A stretch of 64,000 nucleotides of DNA from Prorocentrum cordatum (Eukaryota; Sar; Dinophyceae; Prorocentrales; Prorocentraceae): positions 502,501 through 566,500 of the forward strand of contig CAUYUJ010015826.1 of NCBI GenBank assembly GCA_963575745.1. The letters run 5' to 3'. A program made the translations under genes and the position numbers. Every line of letters begins with the position of its first letter. The first letter of the stretch is position 1. The notes beneath the pieces are model-generated. The model did not search any database. It had not been told where the DNA came from and saw only the letters and a program-made list of their open reading frames with translations. Shown here piece after piece: positions 58,741 to 64,000 of this stretch.

Positions 58741-58906
58741 CTCCTCCTCCCTCTTCTCTTCTCCCTGCTGCTGCAGCAGCAGTGGTGCTTTTCCTTTCTT
58801 TCTCCTTCCTGCAGGTGCGCAGGACGAACTCGCTGCTGGACGGCGCGGTGGTGGTCGGTCACGACTTGCGCCACGACTTCCGTCTCTTGCGACGATTCCA
58901 CCATAG
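36341..58906 (+). CDS. REX4: REX4/ISG20-type 3'-5' exonuclease, three exons recognised, giant introns
   Basis: DEDDh RNA exonuclease of the REX4 family. Exon 1 supplies ALDCEMVGIGPRGK, the Exo I motif with catalytic Asp and Glu. Exon 2 continues RSALAWVAVVDRRGRLLLDV and VTDWRPGPPGLR, as REX4 proteins do. Exon 3 supplies VVVGHDLRHDFRLL, the Exo II motif. Splices: GGCAA^GTGCTCC (36,428) to CCCCGCAG^G (42,449) rebuilds a Lys codon; CCTAGAG^GTTGGC (42,621) to CTTCCTGCAG^GTG (58,815) is phase 0. The introns are 6,021 and 16,194 bp. The Exo III motif (HD...D) was not found, so further exons lie beyond the window or were missed. The start is unknown. The alternative, unrelated exonuclease fragments falling in order and in phase by chance, is unlikely. 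Confidence 0.75.
36785..36977 (+). other. Exon-like open stretch inside intron 1
   Basis: The + frame at about 36,850-36,970 (DLARAVEQAVPRAALLGPRS...) is protein-like and ends at a TIR-bounded CT tract. It does not match the exonuclease family; it may be an unrelated exon or chance. Confidence 0.25.
36978..37470. repeat. CTC microsatellite bounded by short TIRs
   Basis: GGGCTTAGGCGACCCG (36,978-36,993) and its near-complement CGGGTCGCCTACGGCCC (37,454-37,470) enclose about 450 bp of CTC-rich repeat. The same left border (CCGAAGGGCTTAGGCGACCC) recurs at 34,280. Confidence 0.75.
37471..39701. other. Intron 1 interior with a direct-repeat pair
   Basis: Positions 37,770-38,055 and 38,080-38,370 are diverged direct repeats (shared AGAGAGCGGCT, CCCCTGAG, AGCCAAAATGGCG). 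The rest, including G-rich stretches near 38,990-39,030, shows no supported gene. Confidence 0.5.
39711..39894. mobile_element. GTCGGGC TIR element, copy 2, with an AT microsatellite
   Basis: Left ACGTCGGGCCAGTCCCTCTA, right CTGTAGGGGGACAGGCCCGA then CCTAAG. CCCAGCCTT flanks both sides (39,702-39,710; 39,895-39,903). The core contains an AT run at about 39,758-39,792. Confidence 0.88.
39904..41234. other. Intron 1 interior, pyrimidine-rich from 40,500
   Basis: Positions 40,520-41,060 are C/T-rich with CCCTCCCT runs. No gene recognised; the Pro/Ser-rich frames are compositional. Confidence 0.6.
41235..42363 (-). repeat. Composite satellite element, copy E (minus orientation)
   Basis: Right end at 41,235-41,300, a pyrimidine-rich tract to 41,345, about 11 nearly identical 89-bp units (41,361-42,290) and the left end at 42,297-42,363, with GGTATTCACAA twice and CATATGGTTGGGTCCTTCG. 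It is the most homogeneous array, with two unit subtypes switching near 42,030. It lies 86 bp before exonuclease exon 2. Confidence 0.9.
42449..42620 (+). CDS. REX4: Exonuclease exon 2
   Basis: 172 bp, one base completing Lys and 57 codons. RSALAWVAVVDRRGRLLLDV, then VRPDAEVTDWRPGPPGLR, match the strand-rich region between Exo I and Exo II of REX4 proteins. The last 10 bp, AGGCCTAGAG, are also the terminus of repeat family F3. Confidence 0.75.
42610..42810. mobile_element. TIR element family F3, copy 1, at the exon 2 / intron 2 border
   Basis: About 200 bp, with AGGCCTAGAG at the left and CAGGCCTCCG at the right and imperfect inverted arms. Shares ACCAATATCGGCGGTGTGCC and GACACCGAAGTCTAGGA-like words with 55,592-55,790. 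Confidence 0.75.
43093..43283. mobile_element. Foldback element family F4
   Basis: ATACTCCAGATTTCGTAACA then AAGGGAGGGGGGTCT at the left pairs with the right arm ending ACGAGATCTGGAGTACC. Arms are about 40 bp and diverged. Confidence 0.7.
43284..43768. other. Unassigned intronic sequence
   Basis: No repeat family or gene recognised. Confidence 0.4.
43777..43938. mobile_element. GTCGGGC TIR element, copy 3
   Basis: 162 bp, left TTAAGTCGGGCATGTCCCTC, right GGGGAACATGCCCGACCTAA. Target-site duplication CACTAGCA at 43,769-43,776 and 43,939-43,946. AT-rich core. Confidence 0.92.
43972..46850 (-). repeat. Composite satellite element, copy F (minus orientation)
   Basis: Right end at 43,972-44,030, pyrimidine-rich tract, 1.58 kb of ATC/CAT microsatellite, about 12 diverged satellite units (45,660-46,780) and the left end at 46,788-46,850 (TGCATACGGTTGGGTGCTCC). 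Unit boundaries still show GGAGCTCCACCGAAGG and CGTTTCGTGGCCC (plus-strand view). Confidence 0.85.
44073..45660. repeat. 1.58-kb ATC/GTC compound microsatellite
   Basis: Almost entirely ATC, GTC, ACC, AGC and similar triplets. Higher-order duplication is visible: about 44,210-44,570, 44,745-45,075 and 45,110-45,320 share long ordered variant strings (for example ATCAACATCAGCATAATCAG). Confidence 0.95.
46851..47182. other. Unassigned intronic sequence
   Basis: No gene or repeat recognised. Confidence 0.4.
47183..47319. mobile_element. Foldback MITE-like element, family F1, copy 3
   Basis: Left arm AAAAGCCACATAAACATAAA, then GGCGCTCCGCGCGGATTTCT; right arm is the complement and is followed by TTTTCTTCTTCTGCAG, a strong acceptor-like sequence. 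Confidence 0.87.
47320..48785. other. Unassigned intronic sequence
   Basis: Frames near 47,340-47,440 are Ala-rich; no domain is seen. Positions 48,230-48,330 include hairpin-prone CCTTGCAAAGG. No gene is supported. Confidence 0.4.
48786..49228 (+). repeat. Composite satellite element, copy G (short)
   Basis: Left end at 48,786-48,835 (AATTAGCCTGACGAAAGACT), a purine-rich stretch, about three partial satellite units (48,905-49,085), a GGA tract (49,130-49,165) and the right end (49,172-49,228) with GTTGGG. Confidence 0.8.
49229..50339. other. Unassigned sequence with GCGAAG hairpins
   Basis: GCGCGAAGTTATTCGCGCTT occurs at about 49,927 and 50,020; the second is followed by a perfect inverted repeat CTTCGCGCTTCGCGC / GCGCGAAGCGCGAAG. 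No gene is supported. Confidence 0.5.
50340..50650 (-). pseudogene. Possible zinc-finger C-terminus of reverse transcriptase 2
   Basis: The minus-strand frame contains a His-rich stretch (RTHVLRLHD) and CYTCCQSFAHRSALTSHLAF, a C2H2-like finger of the kind at the C-terminus of RT1. It is separated from the rest of RT2 by about 1 kb of unrelated repeats. Confidence 0.5.
50655..51600. other. GGA tract, possible small exon and tandem palindromes
   Basis: GGA/GAG tract at 50,655-50,745. The + frame at 50,785-50,945 (LYATENLAMRRPTMVDDTSS...) looks protein-like but is unassigned. Two 75-bp direct repeats at about 51,235-51,385 each carry a palindrome (CCGCTGCACTTAAGG ... CCTTAAGTGCAGCGG). A CGATAG hexamer run lies at 51,575-51,602. 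Confidence 0.45.
51603..54840 (-). pseudogene. Non-LTR retrotransposon reverse transcriptase, degraded (RT2)
   Basis: Minus strand, from about 54,840 downwards. Pre-RT segment near 54,400 (WLERIDERKKFSYEMF), then RT regions with APGPDRIPRAI (about 53,580), motif A LFIDAAQAFDK (about 53,210-53,180), a segment with FFDDAHLSF (about 52,735-52,710), a variant of the catalytic x-x-D-D box, and RYVHLGIMRD. Several frameshifts separate these. The ORF is interrupted by the TIR element 51,869-52,055; with the element and one AGACT copy removed the frame continues through LGEFSQSWAHMVLGDLPWLQ. It lies inside exonuclease intron 2, antisense to the gene. It is similar in layout to RT1 but a different copy. 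Confidence 0.8.
51869..52055. mobile_element. GTCGGGC TIR element, copy 4, inserted in RT2
   Basis: 187 bp, left GTCGGGCGTGTCCCCCTACA, right TGTAGGGGGACAGGCCCGAC then TTA. AGACT flanks both sides (51,864-51,868; 52,056-52,060). TTTTCGTCGAAAA-type inner arms match copy 1. Confidence 0.9.
54841..55385. other. Spacer with a dispersed repeat shared with 6.3 kb
   Basis: A CACGTCGATTAAGGAATT duplication lies at 54,809-54,853. Positions 54,830-54,985 match the 6,313-6,440 copy. No gene recognised. Confidence 0.45.
55386..55490. mobile_element. Foldback element family F5
   Basis: 39-bp arms with 38 pairs (TAGGGGGCCGCATGCGAACC onward, complement at 55,452-55,490) and a 27-bp loop. Confidence 0.85.
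55592..55790. mobile_element. TIR element family F3, copy 2
   Basis: GGAGGCCTAGAGCTTGACG at the left, CGAGGCCTCC at the right. Ordered similarity with 42,610-42,810. Confidence 0.78.
56300..57085 (-). pseudogene. Possible ORF1-like fragment upstream of RT2
   Basis: The minus strand has coding-like pieces in different frames: a Cys-containing CSGCAEDLFSIIDDD at about 56,970-56,925, AEAVKHKLWTDSPSDPATRK near 56,880, and a coiled-coil-like VTFEALKQNEEMAEQMQAKT near 56,390. Orientation and position fit the 5' part of the RT2 element, but no diagnostic domain is seen. Confidence 0.35.
56601..56681. mobile_element. 53-bp hairpin insertion flanked by 14-bp direct repeats
   Basis: AGAGATGCACGAAC occurs at 56,601-56,614 and 56,668-56,681. 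Between them, TTCGAAGAAGAAAAAACGGC then ACACAG pairs with CTGTGTGTTTTCTTCTTCC. Confidence 0.75.
57360..57600. repeat. GGA/GAG-rich tract
   Basis: Purine-rich imperfect repeat with no coding evidence. Confidence 0.8.
57605..57690. repeat. GATCAC-type hexamer repeat
   Basis: ACGATCACGACGATCACGAT and related words over about 80 bp. Confidence 0.75.
57880..58020. repeat. CTC microsatellite
   Basis: Imperfect CTC/CTCC run. Confidence 0.92.
58085..58282. repeat. GAC/GGC microsatellite
   Basis: GAC repeats shading into GGCGAC hexamers; poly-Asp, poly-Thr and poly-Arg frames are artefacts. Confidence 0.93.
58622..58755. repeat. CTC microsatellite before exonuclease exon 3
   Basis: Imperfect CTC run ending about 60 bp before the acceptor at 58,814. 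Confidence 0.92.
58815..58906 (+). CDS. REX4: Exonuclease exon 3 (Exo II motif)
   Basis: Reads VRRTNSLLDGAVVVGHDLRH then Asp-Phe-Arg-Leu-Leu. GH...(4)...DF is the Exo II signature with its catalytic Asp. The 3' border is uncertain: AG^GC at 58,906/58,907 or a GT at 58,921 in the TTG run. Confidence 0.72.
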
Positions 58907-58917
58907 GCTTGCCCTAC

Positions 58918-58918
58918 T

Positions 58919-58983
<65 letters not shown>
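58918..58983. repeat. TTG microsatellite, left of insertion
   Basis: About 22 TTG copies, continued as TTG copies at 62,147-62,193 on the far side of a TIR-bounded block. Confidence 0.95.
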
Positions 58984-59081
58984 GGAAAAGGCGTGCGTGG
59001 GAGCCCCGGCCGCCCCCCCCCCCCCAGCAACCGAGCAACCGAGCAACCCTCTCTGGGGGTCTCCTGGGGGCGCCAAGGATT

Positions 59082-59945
59082 CCCTAATAGGATTTCCTAG
59101 GAAGTCAATAGGCTTCCATAGGAATTCTATAGACCTCCCTAGGAATTCTATAGGCCCCCATCGGAATTCTATAGGCCGCTATAGGAATTCTACAGGCCCC
59201 ATGGGAATCCTATAGGCCTCGATGGGCCCCCATAGGAGTTCTATAGGTCTCCATAGGAATTCTATATAAGCTCCCATAGGAATTTTATCGGCCTCCCAGG
59301 GAATTCTATAAGCATCCGTAGGAATTCTATAGGCCTCCGTAGGAATTCTATAGGCACCCCCTATAGGAATTCTATATGCCTCCATTAGAGTTCTATAGGT
59401 TTCCATAGGAATTCTATAGGCCTCCATAGGAATTCTATAGGCATCCATCGGAATTCTATATAGGTCCCCATCGGAATTCTGTTGGCATCCATACGAACTC
59501 CATGAGCCTCCATCGGAGTTCTATAGGCCTCCATAGGAATTCTATAGGCACCCATACACATTCTGTAGGCGTCCATAGGAATTCGATAGGCCCCGTAGGA
59601 ATTCTATAGGTCGTCATGGGAATTATCTATGGGCCTCCATTGGAATTCTATAGGCCCTCCAAACGAATTCTATATAGGCCTCCATCGGAATTCTATAGGC
59701 CTCCATCGGTACTCTAAGGGTACCCATAGGAATTCTATAGGCCTCCTTACGAGTTCTACAGGCCCCCATCGGAATTCTATACGCCTCCATAGGAATTCTA
59801 TAGGCCTCTATCGGAATTCCATAGCCCTCCATACGACTTCTATATAGGCCTCCATCGGAATTCTATACGCCTCCATCGGAATTCTATAGGCCTCTATCTG
59901 AATTCTATAGGCCCCCATTGGAATTCTATAGGCCCCCATTGGAAT
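59082..59945. repeat. 21-bp minisatellite with an EcoRI-like GAATTC in most units
   Basis: Unit about ATAGGAATTCTATAGGCCTCC, roughly 40 copies, with insertions giving some 27-30-bp units. A seven-codon frame is open on the minus strand. Confidence 0.95.
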
Positions 59946-61136
59946 TCCGAAGTTGGCGCAGCCGCTGGGGTCTTCGGCGGAGCTCCCTGATGGGGGGCAC
60001 GATCCGCGTGAGTGTTGCGCCGAAGTGGGCGCAGCTGTGGGGCCTCCGGCGGAGCTCCCCGATTGGGGGCCACGATCCACGTGAGGGGAATGCCGAAATG
60101 GGCGCAGCCGCTGGGGTCTTCGGCGGAGCTTTCCGAGGGGGGGCCACGATCCACGTGAGGAGTGTGCCGAAATGGGCGCAGCCGCTGGGGCCTTCGGCGG
60201 AGCTGCCCGATGGCGGGCCACGATCCACGTGAGGGGTGTGTCGAAATGGGCGCAGCCGCTTGAGTTTTCGGCGGAGGTACCCGATTGGGGGCCACGATCT
60301 TCGTGAAGGGTGTGCCGAAATGGGCGCAGCCGCTGTGGCCTTCGGCGGGGCTCCCCGGCGGCAGGCCACGATCCTTGTGAGGGGTGTGTCGACATGGGCG
60401 CAGCCGCTGGGGTCTTCGGCGGAGCTCCCTGATGGGGGGCACGATCCGCGTGAGTGTTGCGCCGAAGTGGGCGCAGCTGTGGGGCCTTCGGCGGAGCTCC
60501 CCGATTGGGGGCCACGATCCTCGTGAAGGGTGTGCCGAAATGGGCGCAGCCGCTGGGGCCTTCGGCGGGGCTCCCCGGCGGCAGGCCACGATCCTTGTGA
60601 GGGGTGTGCCGACATGGGCGCAGCCGCTTGAGTTTTCGGCGGAGGTACCCGATTGGGGGCCACGATCCTCGTGAAGGGTGTGCCGAAATGGGCGCAGCCG
60701 CTGTGGCCTTCGGCGGCGCTCCCCGGCGGCAGGCCACGATCCTTGTGAGGGGTGTGCCGACATGGGCGCAGCCGCTGGGGTCTTCGGCGGAGCTCCCTGA
60801 TGGGGGGCACGATCCGCGTGAGTGTTGCGCCGAAGTGGGCGCAGCTGTGGGGCCTTCGGCGGAGCTCCCCGATGGGGGGCCACGATCCTTGTGAGGGGTC
60901 TGCCGAAATGGGCGCAGCCGCTGGGGCCTTCGGCGGAGCTCCCCGATGGCGGCCCACGATCCACGTGAGGGGTGTGCCGCGGCCGCTGGGGCCTTCGGCG
61001 GAGCTCCCCGATGGGGGGCCAAGGTCCGCGTGAAGGGTGTGCCGAAATGGGCGCAGCCGCTGTGGACCTCGGCGGAGGTACCCAATGGCGGGCCACGATC
61101 CACGTGAGGGGTGTGCCGAAATGGCCGCAGCCGCAG
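59946..61136 (+). repeat. 73-74-bp satellite array, diverged relative of the composite satellite
   Basis: About 16 units of GGGCGCAGCCGCTGGGGCCT, GGCGGAGCTCCCCGATGG, GGGCCACGATCC and GTGAGGGGTGTGCCGAAAT. Shares the GGAGCTCCC...GGGGGCCACGA and GTGAGGGGTGTGCCGAAATG order with the 89-100-bp satellite, but lacks that family's ends. Confidence 0.9.
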
Positions 61137-61137
61137 T

Positions 61138-61905
61138 CTGTATCGGATCTCGACAAGATCCCATGCAGTCTAGATCGGATCTTCATAGGATCCCATACAG
61201 TCTGTATCGGATCTGTATAGGATCCAATACAGTCTGTATCGGATCTCTACAGGATCCCATATCGGATATGTACAGGATCCTATACAGTCTGCATCGGATC
61301 TCTACAGGATCGCATACAGTCTGTATCGGATCTCTACAGGATCGCATACAATCTGTATCGGATCTCTACAGGATCGCATACAGTCTGTATCGGATATTTA
61401 CAGGATGCCATACATTCTGTATCGGATCTTTACAGGATCCCATACAGTCTCTATCGGATCTCTGTAGGATCCTATACAGTCTGTATGGGATATCTACAGG
61501 ATTCTATACAATCTGTATCGGATCTCTTTAGGATCCTATACCGTCTGTATCGGATCTCTACAGGATCCCCTACAGTCTGTATCGGATCGGTATAGGATCC
61601 CATACAGTCTGTATCGGATCTCTACAGGATCGCATACAGTCTGTATCGGATCTCGACAGGATCACACAGTCTAGATCGGATCTGTATAGGATCCAATACA
61701 GTCTGTATCGGATCTCTCCAGGATCCCATACAGTCTATAACGGATCTCTACAGGATCCCGTACAGTCTGTATCGGATCTCTACAGGATCCCATACAGTCT
61801 GTATCGGATCTGTATAGGATCCTATACAGTCTGTATCGTATCTGTATAGGATCCCATACAGTCTGTATCGGATCTCTACAGGATCCCATGTGTATCGGAT
61901 CTGTA
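61138..61905. repeat. 32-bp minisatellite
   Basis: About 24 units of CATACAGTCTGTATCGGATC then TCTACAGGATCC. The unit has a weak internal 16-bp half-repeat. Confidence 0.95.
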
Positions 61906-62146
61906 TTGAAGCGGCGGCACGCCGGCACGCATACGTTTTTCACCCGTAGGACCACGTCAAGGTCCGTAGGGGGGTCCAAGGAAATTCCAGGGTTTTTTTT
62001 GGGGGGTTGCTGGTTGCTGTTGCTGTTGCCGGGGGAGGGGGGGGGGGGCAAAATGCGTCCACGGGGCTCTGAGCGCAGCCTTCGCAATAAGGCGAGGGCA
62101 GGTCCGGACGGCTAGAGCGCACGGGGCTCTCACGCACGCCTTTTCC

Positions 62147-62193
<47 letters not shown>

Positions 62194-62253
62194 CTCTCTC
62201 TCTCTCTCTCTCTCCCAGGTGTTGTTATATTTCTCTTTCTTAGGTATTAGGTT

Positions 62254-62287
<34 letters not shown>

Positions 62288-62340
62288 CTTCTTTTCTCCT
62301 TTCATTACTTCATTCATCTCTCTCTATATATAACCCTCTC
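62147..62340. repeat. TTG then CT microsatellites
   Basis: TTG copies to 62,193, then CT runs to about 62,300 and an AT-rich stretch (TATATATA) at 62,325-62,355. Confidence 0.93.
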
Positions 62341-63347
62341 CTGGTATATATATACACAACTATCCGGAGTAGCGTATTGTTGTTATTATTGGGGCGCCTC
62401 CATCTTATTATTTCTTTCTCGTTCCCCCCTGATCACACTCAGATCACTCATGTTCAGTCTCACACGCAGACCAGTTCACGATACTCAGACTCACTCTCAC
62501 TCAGATCCAGTGATACTCAGACTTGCTCATACTCAAACTCGCTCATACGCAGACCACTCCCCAGATAAACTCTACCCAGCCAGAACAGACTCAGAGTCGT
62601 ACACACACATACCACTCGAATTATATCCATTCGCACTCACAGTGTGACTATCGCGGCATAGCAGATGCGGCACTGGGGCACCCCAAGTGGCAGTCGCCAG
62701 GGGGGGTATGACACTTGCCCGTTTGCGGCCAGATTGTGGGGATGTGTCAGACAGGTTGCGCGTTTGGCTGGTCAGACACATGTATGATGAGAGCCCCATG
62801 GCCACCGCGCTGTATCAGGCGTGGCGTCTGGCCACCCCAATGGGGAAGCCGCCAGGGGGGCAGGACACTTGCCCGTTCGCGCCCAGATTACGGGGACTCT
62901 TCAGGTGGTTTGCGTGCTTGGTTGATCTTGGTTGATCAGAATAGTCTCTTGTGAGAGCCTGGTGATCACCGCGATCTAGTGCCCCCGTCTGTGCCCGTGC
63001 CCTCGTCGTCGTCCTCCTCCGATTATTGCTGTGCGCAGAAGCGGCCACTTCGATCCAGCACTGGGTGCCGAGGCTCTGGCATGCTGGGGTGGTTCCCCCT
63101 GGCGAAGGCTGGGGGGCAGGAAGCATCGATGCCGGTGAAGGCGCATCTCTTGGGCCGTCTGGAGGCCATACTCGGCCGCCTTGGGGTCATATTTGTCTTT
63201 TTTCGAGGCGTCTTAGGCCATTTTGCTGTCCTGGGTCGCCTGCATGGGCAGCACTGGAAGCTCAGGACGCGGCTCCATAGTTCTCTCACGAGGTATCGTG
63301 GCTTCGCGAGCGCGGACCCATGGCTTTTTAAGAGTGATCGTGGCCTC
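62341..63347. repeat. CACTCAGA short repeats and a tandem dispersed-repeat pair
   Basis: Positions 62,430-62,645 hold CACTCAGA/CTCAGACT words. Positions 62,688-62,810 and 62,840-62,980 are two copies of a repeat with GACACTTGCCCGTT, CAGATT and GGTTGCG/GGTTTGCG blocks, related to 24,528-24,675. No gene recognised. Confidence 0.6.
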
Positions 63348-63537
63348 GGGAGTGAAGTAGAAACCCATGCCAAGAAACCCCCTGCTTGCCTCCAGGGTGC
63401 GATGGGTTTCTTGGGTGTTGATGGTTTTGCGATGGCAAGCGAGACAATTCCAAACCAAAACTCAATGGACGTCATGGGGTCTCAGGGTTGGGCTTCTTGT
63501 GGAAGGTTTCTTGTGGTCGAGTTCCTACTGTATGGGG
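63348..63537. repeat. Contiguous copy of the interspersed repeat split at 0.34/2.78 kb
   Basis: Carries CCATGCCAAGAAA, TGGGTTTCTTGGG and, about 22 bp after the first half, AATGGACGTC and TCAGGGTTGGGCTTCTTGTG. Confidence 0.75.
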
Positions 63538-64000
63538 GGGGGGTCATGCGGCGGTCCGCGACTAGAGAAGGGGGGGTTCTGATTAGAGCCCAAGCGCTGC
63601 ACGTTTACACATGGCACGCCGAGACCGCCGCGCGCTCAGATGGTTTAATCAAGGCAATGTGGGTGGGCCGCGGGCGGGTCGCGGGTGGGTCGCGGGCGGG
63701 TCGCGGGTGGGTCGCGGGCATGTCGCGGGTGGATCGTGGGTGGGCCGCGGACGCGGACGACAACACCAAACAGCCTGATATTATATCACCGCGGAACCTA
63801 TTTCCGCCACGCAAGGTGGAGCATTGCATGACCGTTCCACGCCCAGGCATATTCACACTCAGACTCACTCACACTCAGACCCACTCACACAAGGACCCTC
63901 TCACGAACGCACCCACTCACAGTCGTATGCGCCCAGCTTTCGCACACCACGGGCGGGGCGACATTCAGACCCACTCACATTCAGACTCGCACAGTGAGCA
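63538..64000. repeat. GGGTCGCGGGTG repeats and CACTCACA repeats
   Basis: About 63,655-63,750 is a 10-bp-phase GGGTGGGTCGCGGGCG-type repeat. About 63,845-63,995 is a CACTCACACTCAGAC-type repeat, as at 62.45 kb. No gene recognised before the window ends. Confidence 0.75.

Larger units (their letters stand above)
42621..58814 (+). other. Exonuclease intron 2 (16.2 kb)
   Basis: GT...AG. It begins in the F3 element and ends TTTCCTTTCTTTCTCCTTCC TGCAG. It contains F3, F4, F5 and F1 foldbacks, two GTCGGGC TIR elements, composite copies F and G, a minus-strand reverse transcriptase relic and several microsatellites. Confidence 0.65.
58984..62146. mobile_element. 3.16-kb TIR-bounded element made of tandem arrays
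   Basis: TIRs of 25 bp with one mismatch: GGAAAAGGCGTGCGTGGGAG then CCCCG at 58,984-59,008, complement at 62,122-62,146. Inner pairing includes C/G runs and GCAACC/GGTTGC. Both ends abut TTG repeats. The interior is three arrays described separately plus a unique tail at 61,906-62,121; no transposase is seen. Confidence 0.75.

Noticed and set aside
57198-59100. Long frames on both strands around 57.2-59.1 kb
   Set aside because: Most of the length is CTC, GAC and TTG repeat; only the short Exo II segment at 58,815 is supported by family similarity.
59808-61186. Minus-strand frames of about 430 codons
   Set aside because: They translate the 73-bp satellite in three overlapping frames and have no independent support.

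Overview
The window is GC-rich, extremely repeat-dense eukaryotic nuclear DNA, most consistent with a dinoflagellate chromosome. The grounds are two degraded reverse transcriptases of the non-LTR type common in such genomes, introns flanked by short direct repeats, terminal-inverted-repeat (TIR) insertions at or near coding segments, very large introns and dense tandem satellites. The genus cannot be fixed from sequence alone; Prorocentrum-like or Symbiodinium-like genomes would fit. I found no convincing tRNA, rRNA, CRISPR array or intact spliced-leader gene.

Only a few coding loci can be supported. (1) A KDM8/JMJD5-like JmjC oxygenase at about 10.75-12.92 kb on the + strand. Its last intron has inverted-repeat ends and an AGGTC direct repeat at both borders. 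(2) An apparently intronless ORF at 18.40-19.62 kb resembling the central domain of non-canonical poly(A)/uridylyl transferases. (3) A broken reverse transcriptase on + at 21.06-23.47 kb. (4) A REX4/ISG20-type 3'-5' exonuclease on +, whose recognisable exons lie at 36.34-36.43, 42.45-42.62 and 58.82-58.91 kb. They join in frame across GT-AG introns of 6.0 and 16.2 kb, and the gene continues past the last recognised exon. (5) A second degraded reverse transcriptase on the minus strand at 54.84-50.34 kb, inside the large exonuclease intron and itself split by a small TIR element. A few other exon-like stretches are listed at low confidence, including the end of an unidentified gene at 34.73 kb.

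The rest is repeats. A composite element recurs seven times in both orientations (3.46-4.94, 5.63-6.29, 6.94-7.72, 7.73-10.09, 41.24-42.36, 43.97-46.85 and 48.79-49.23 kb). Each copy has a conserved left end, an array of about 89-100-bp satellite units with a conserved GAGCTCC core, a purine-rich or trinucleotide tract and a conserved right end with a hairpin. A diverged array of the same satellite at 59.95-61.14 kb sits inside a 3.16-kb TIR-bounded element inserted in a TTG microsatellite. A second large class, at 14.6-17.2, 20.6-21.1, 23.5-24.5 and 25.2-29.0 kb, is a degenerate CTTGGGCCGT minisatellite with its own head and tail sequences. A roughly 160-193-bp TIR element with 8-9-bp target-site duplications is present in four full copies. 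Several foldback families (14.4, 32.3, 33.9, 34.5, 42.6, 43.1, 47.2, 55.4 and 55.6 kb) complete the picture.

Most long ORFs in the window are products of stop-poor tandem repeats with unit lengths divisible by three, and they are not annotated as genes.
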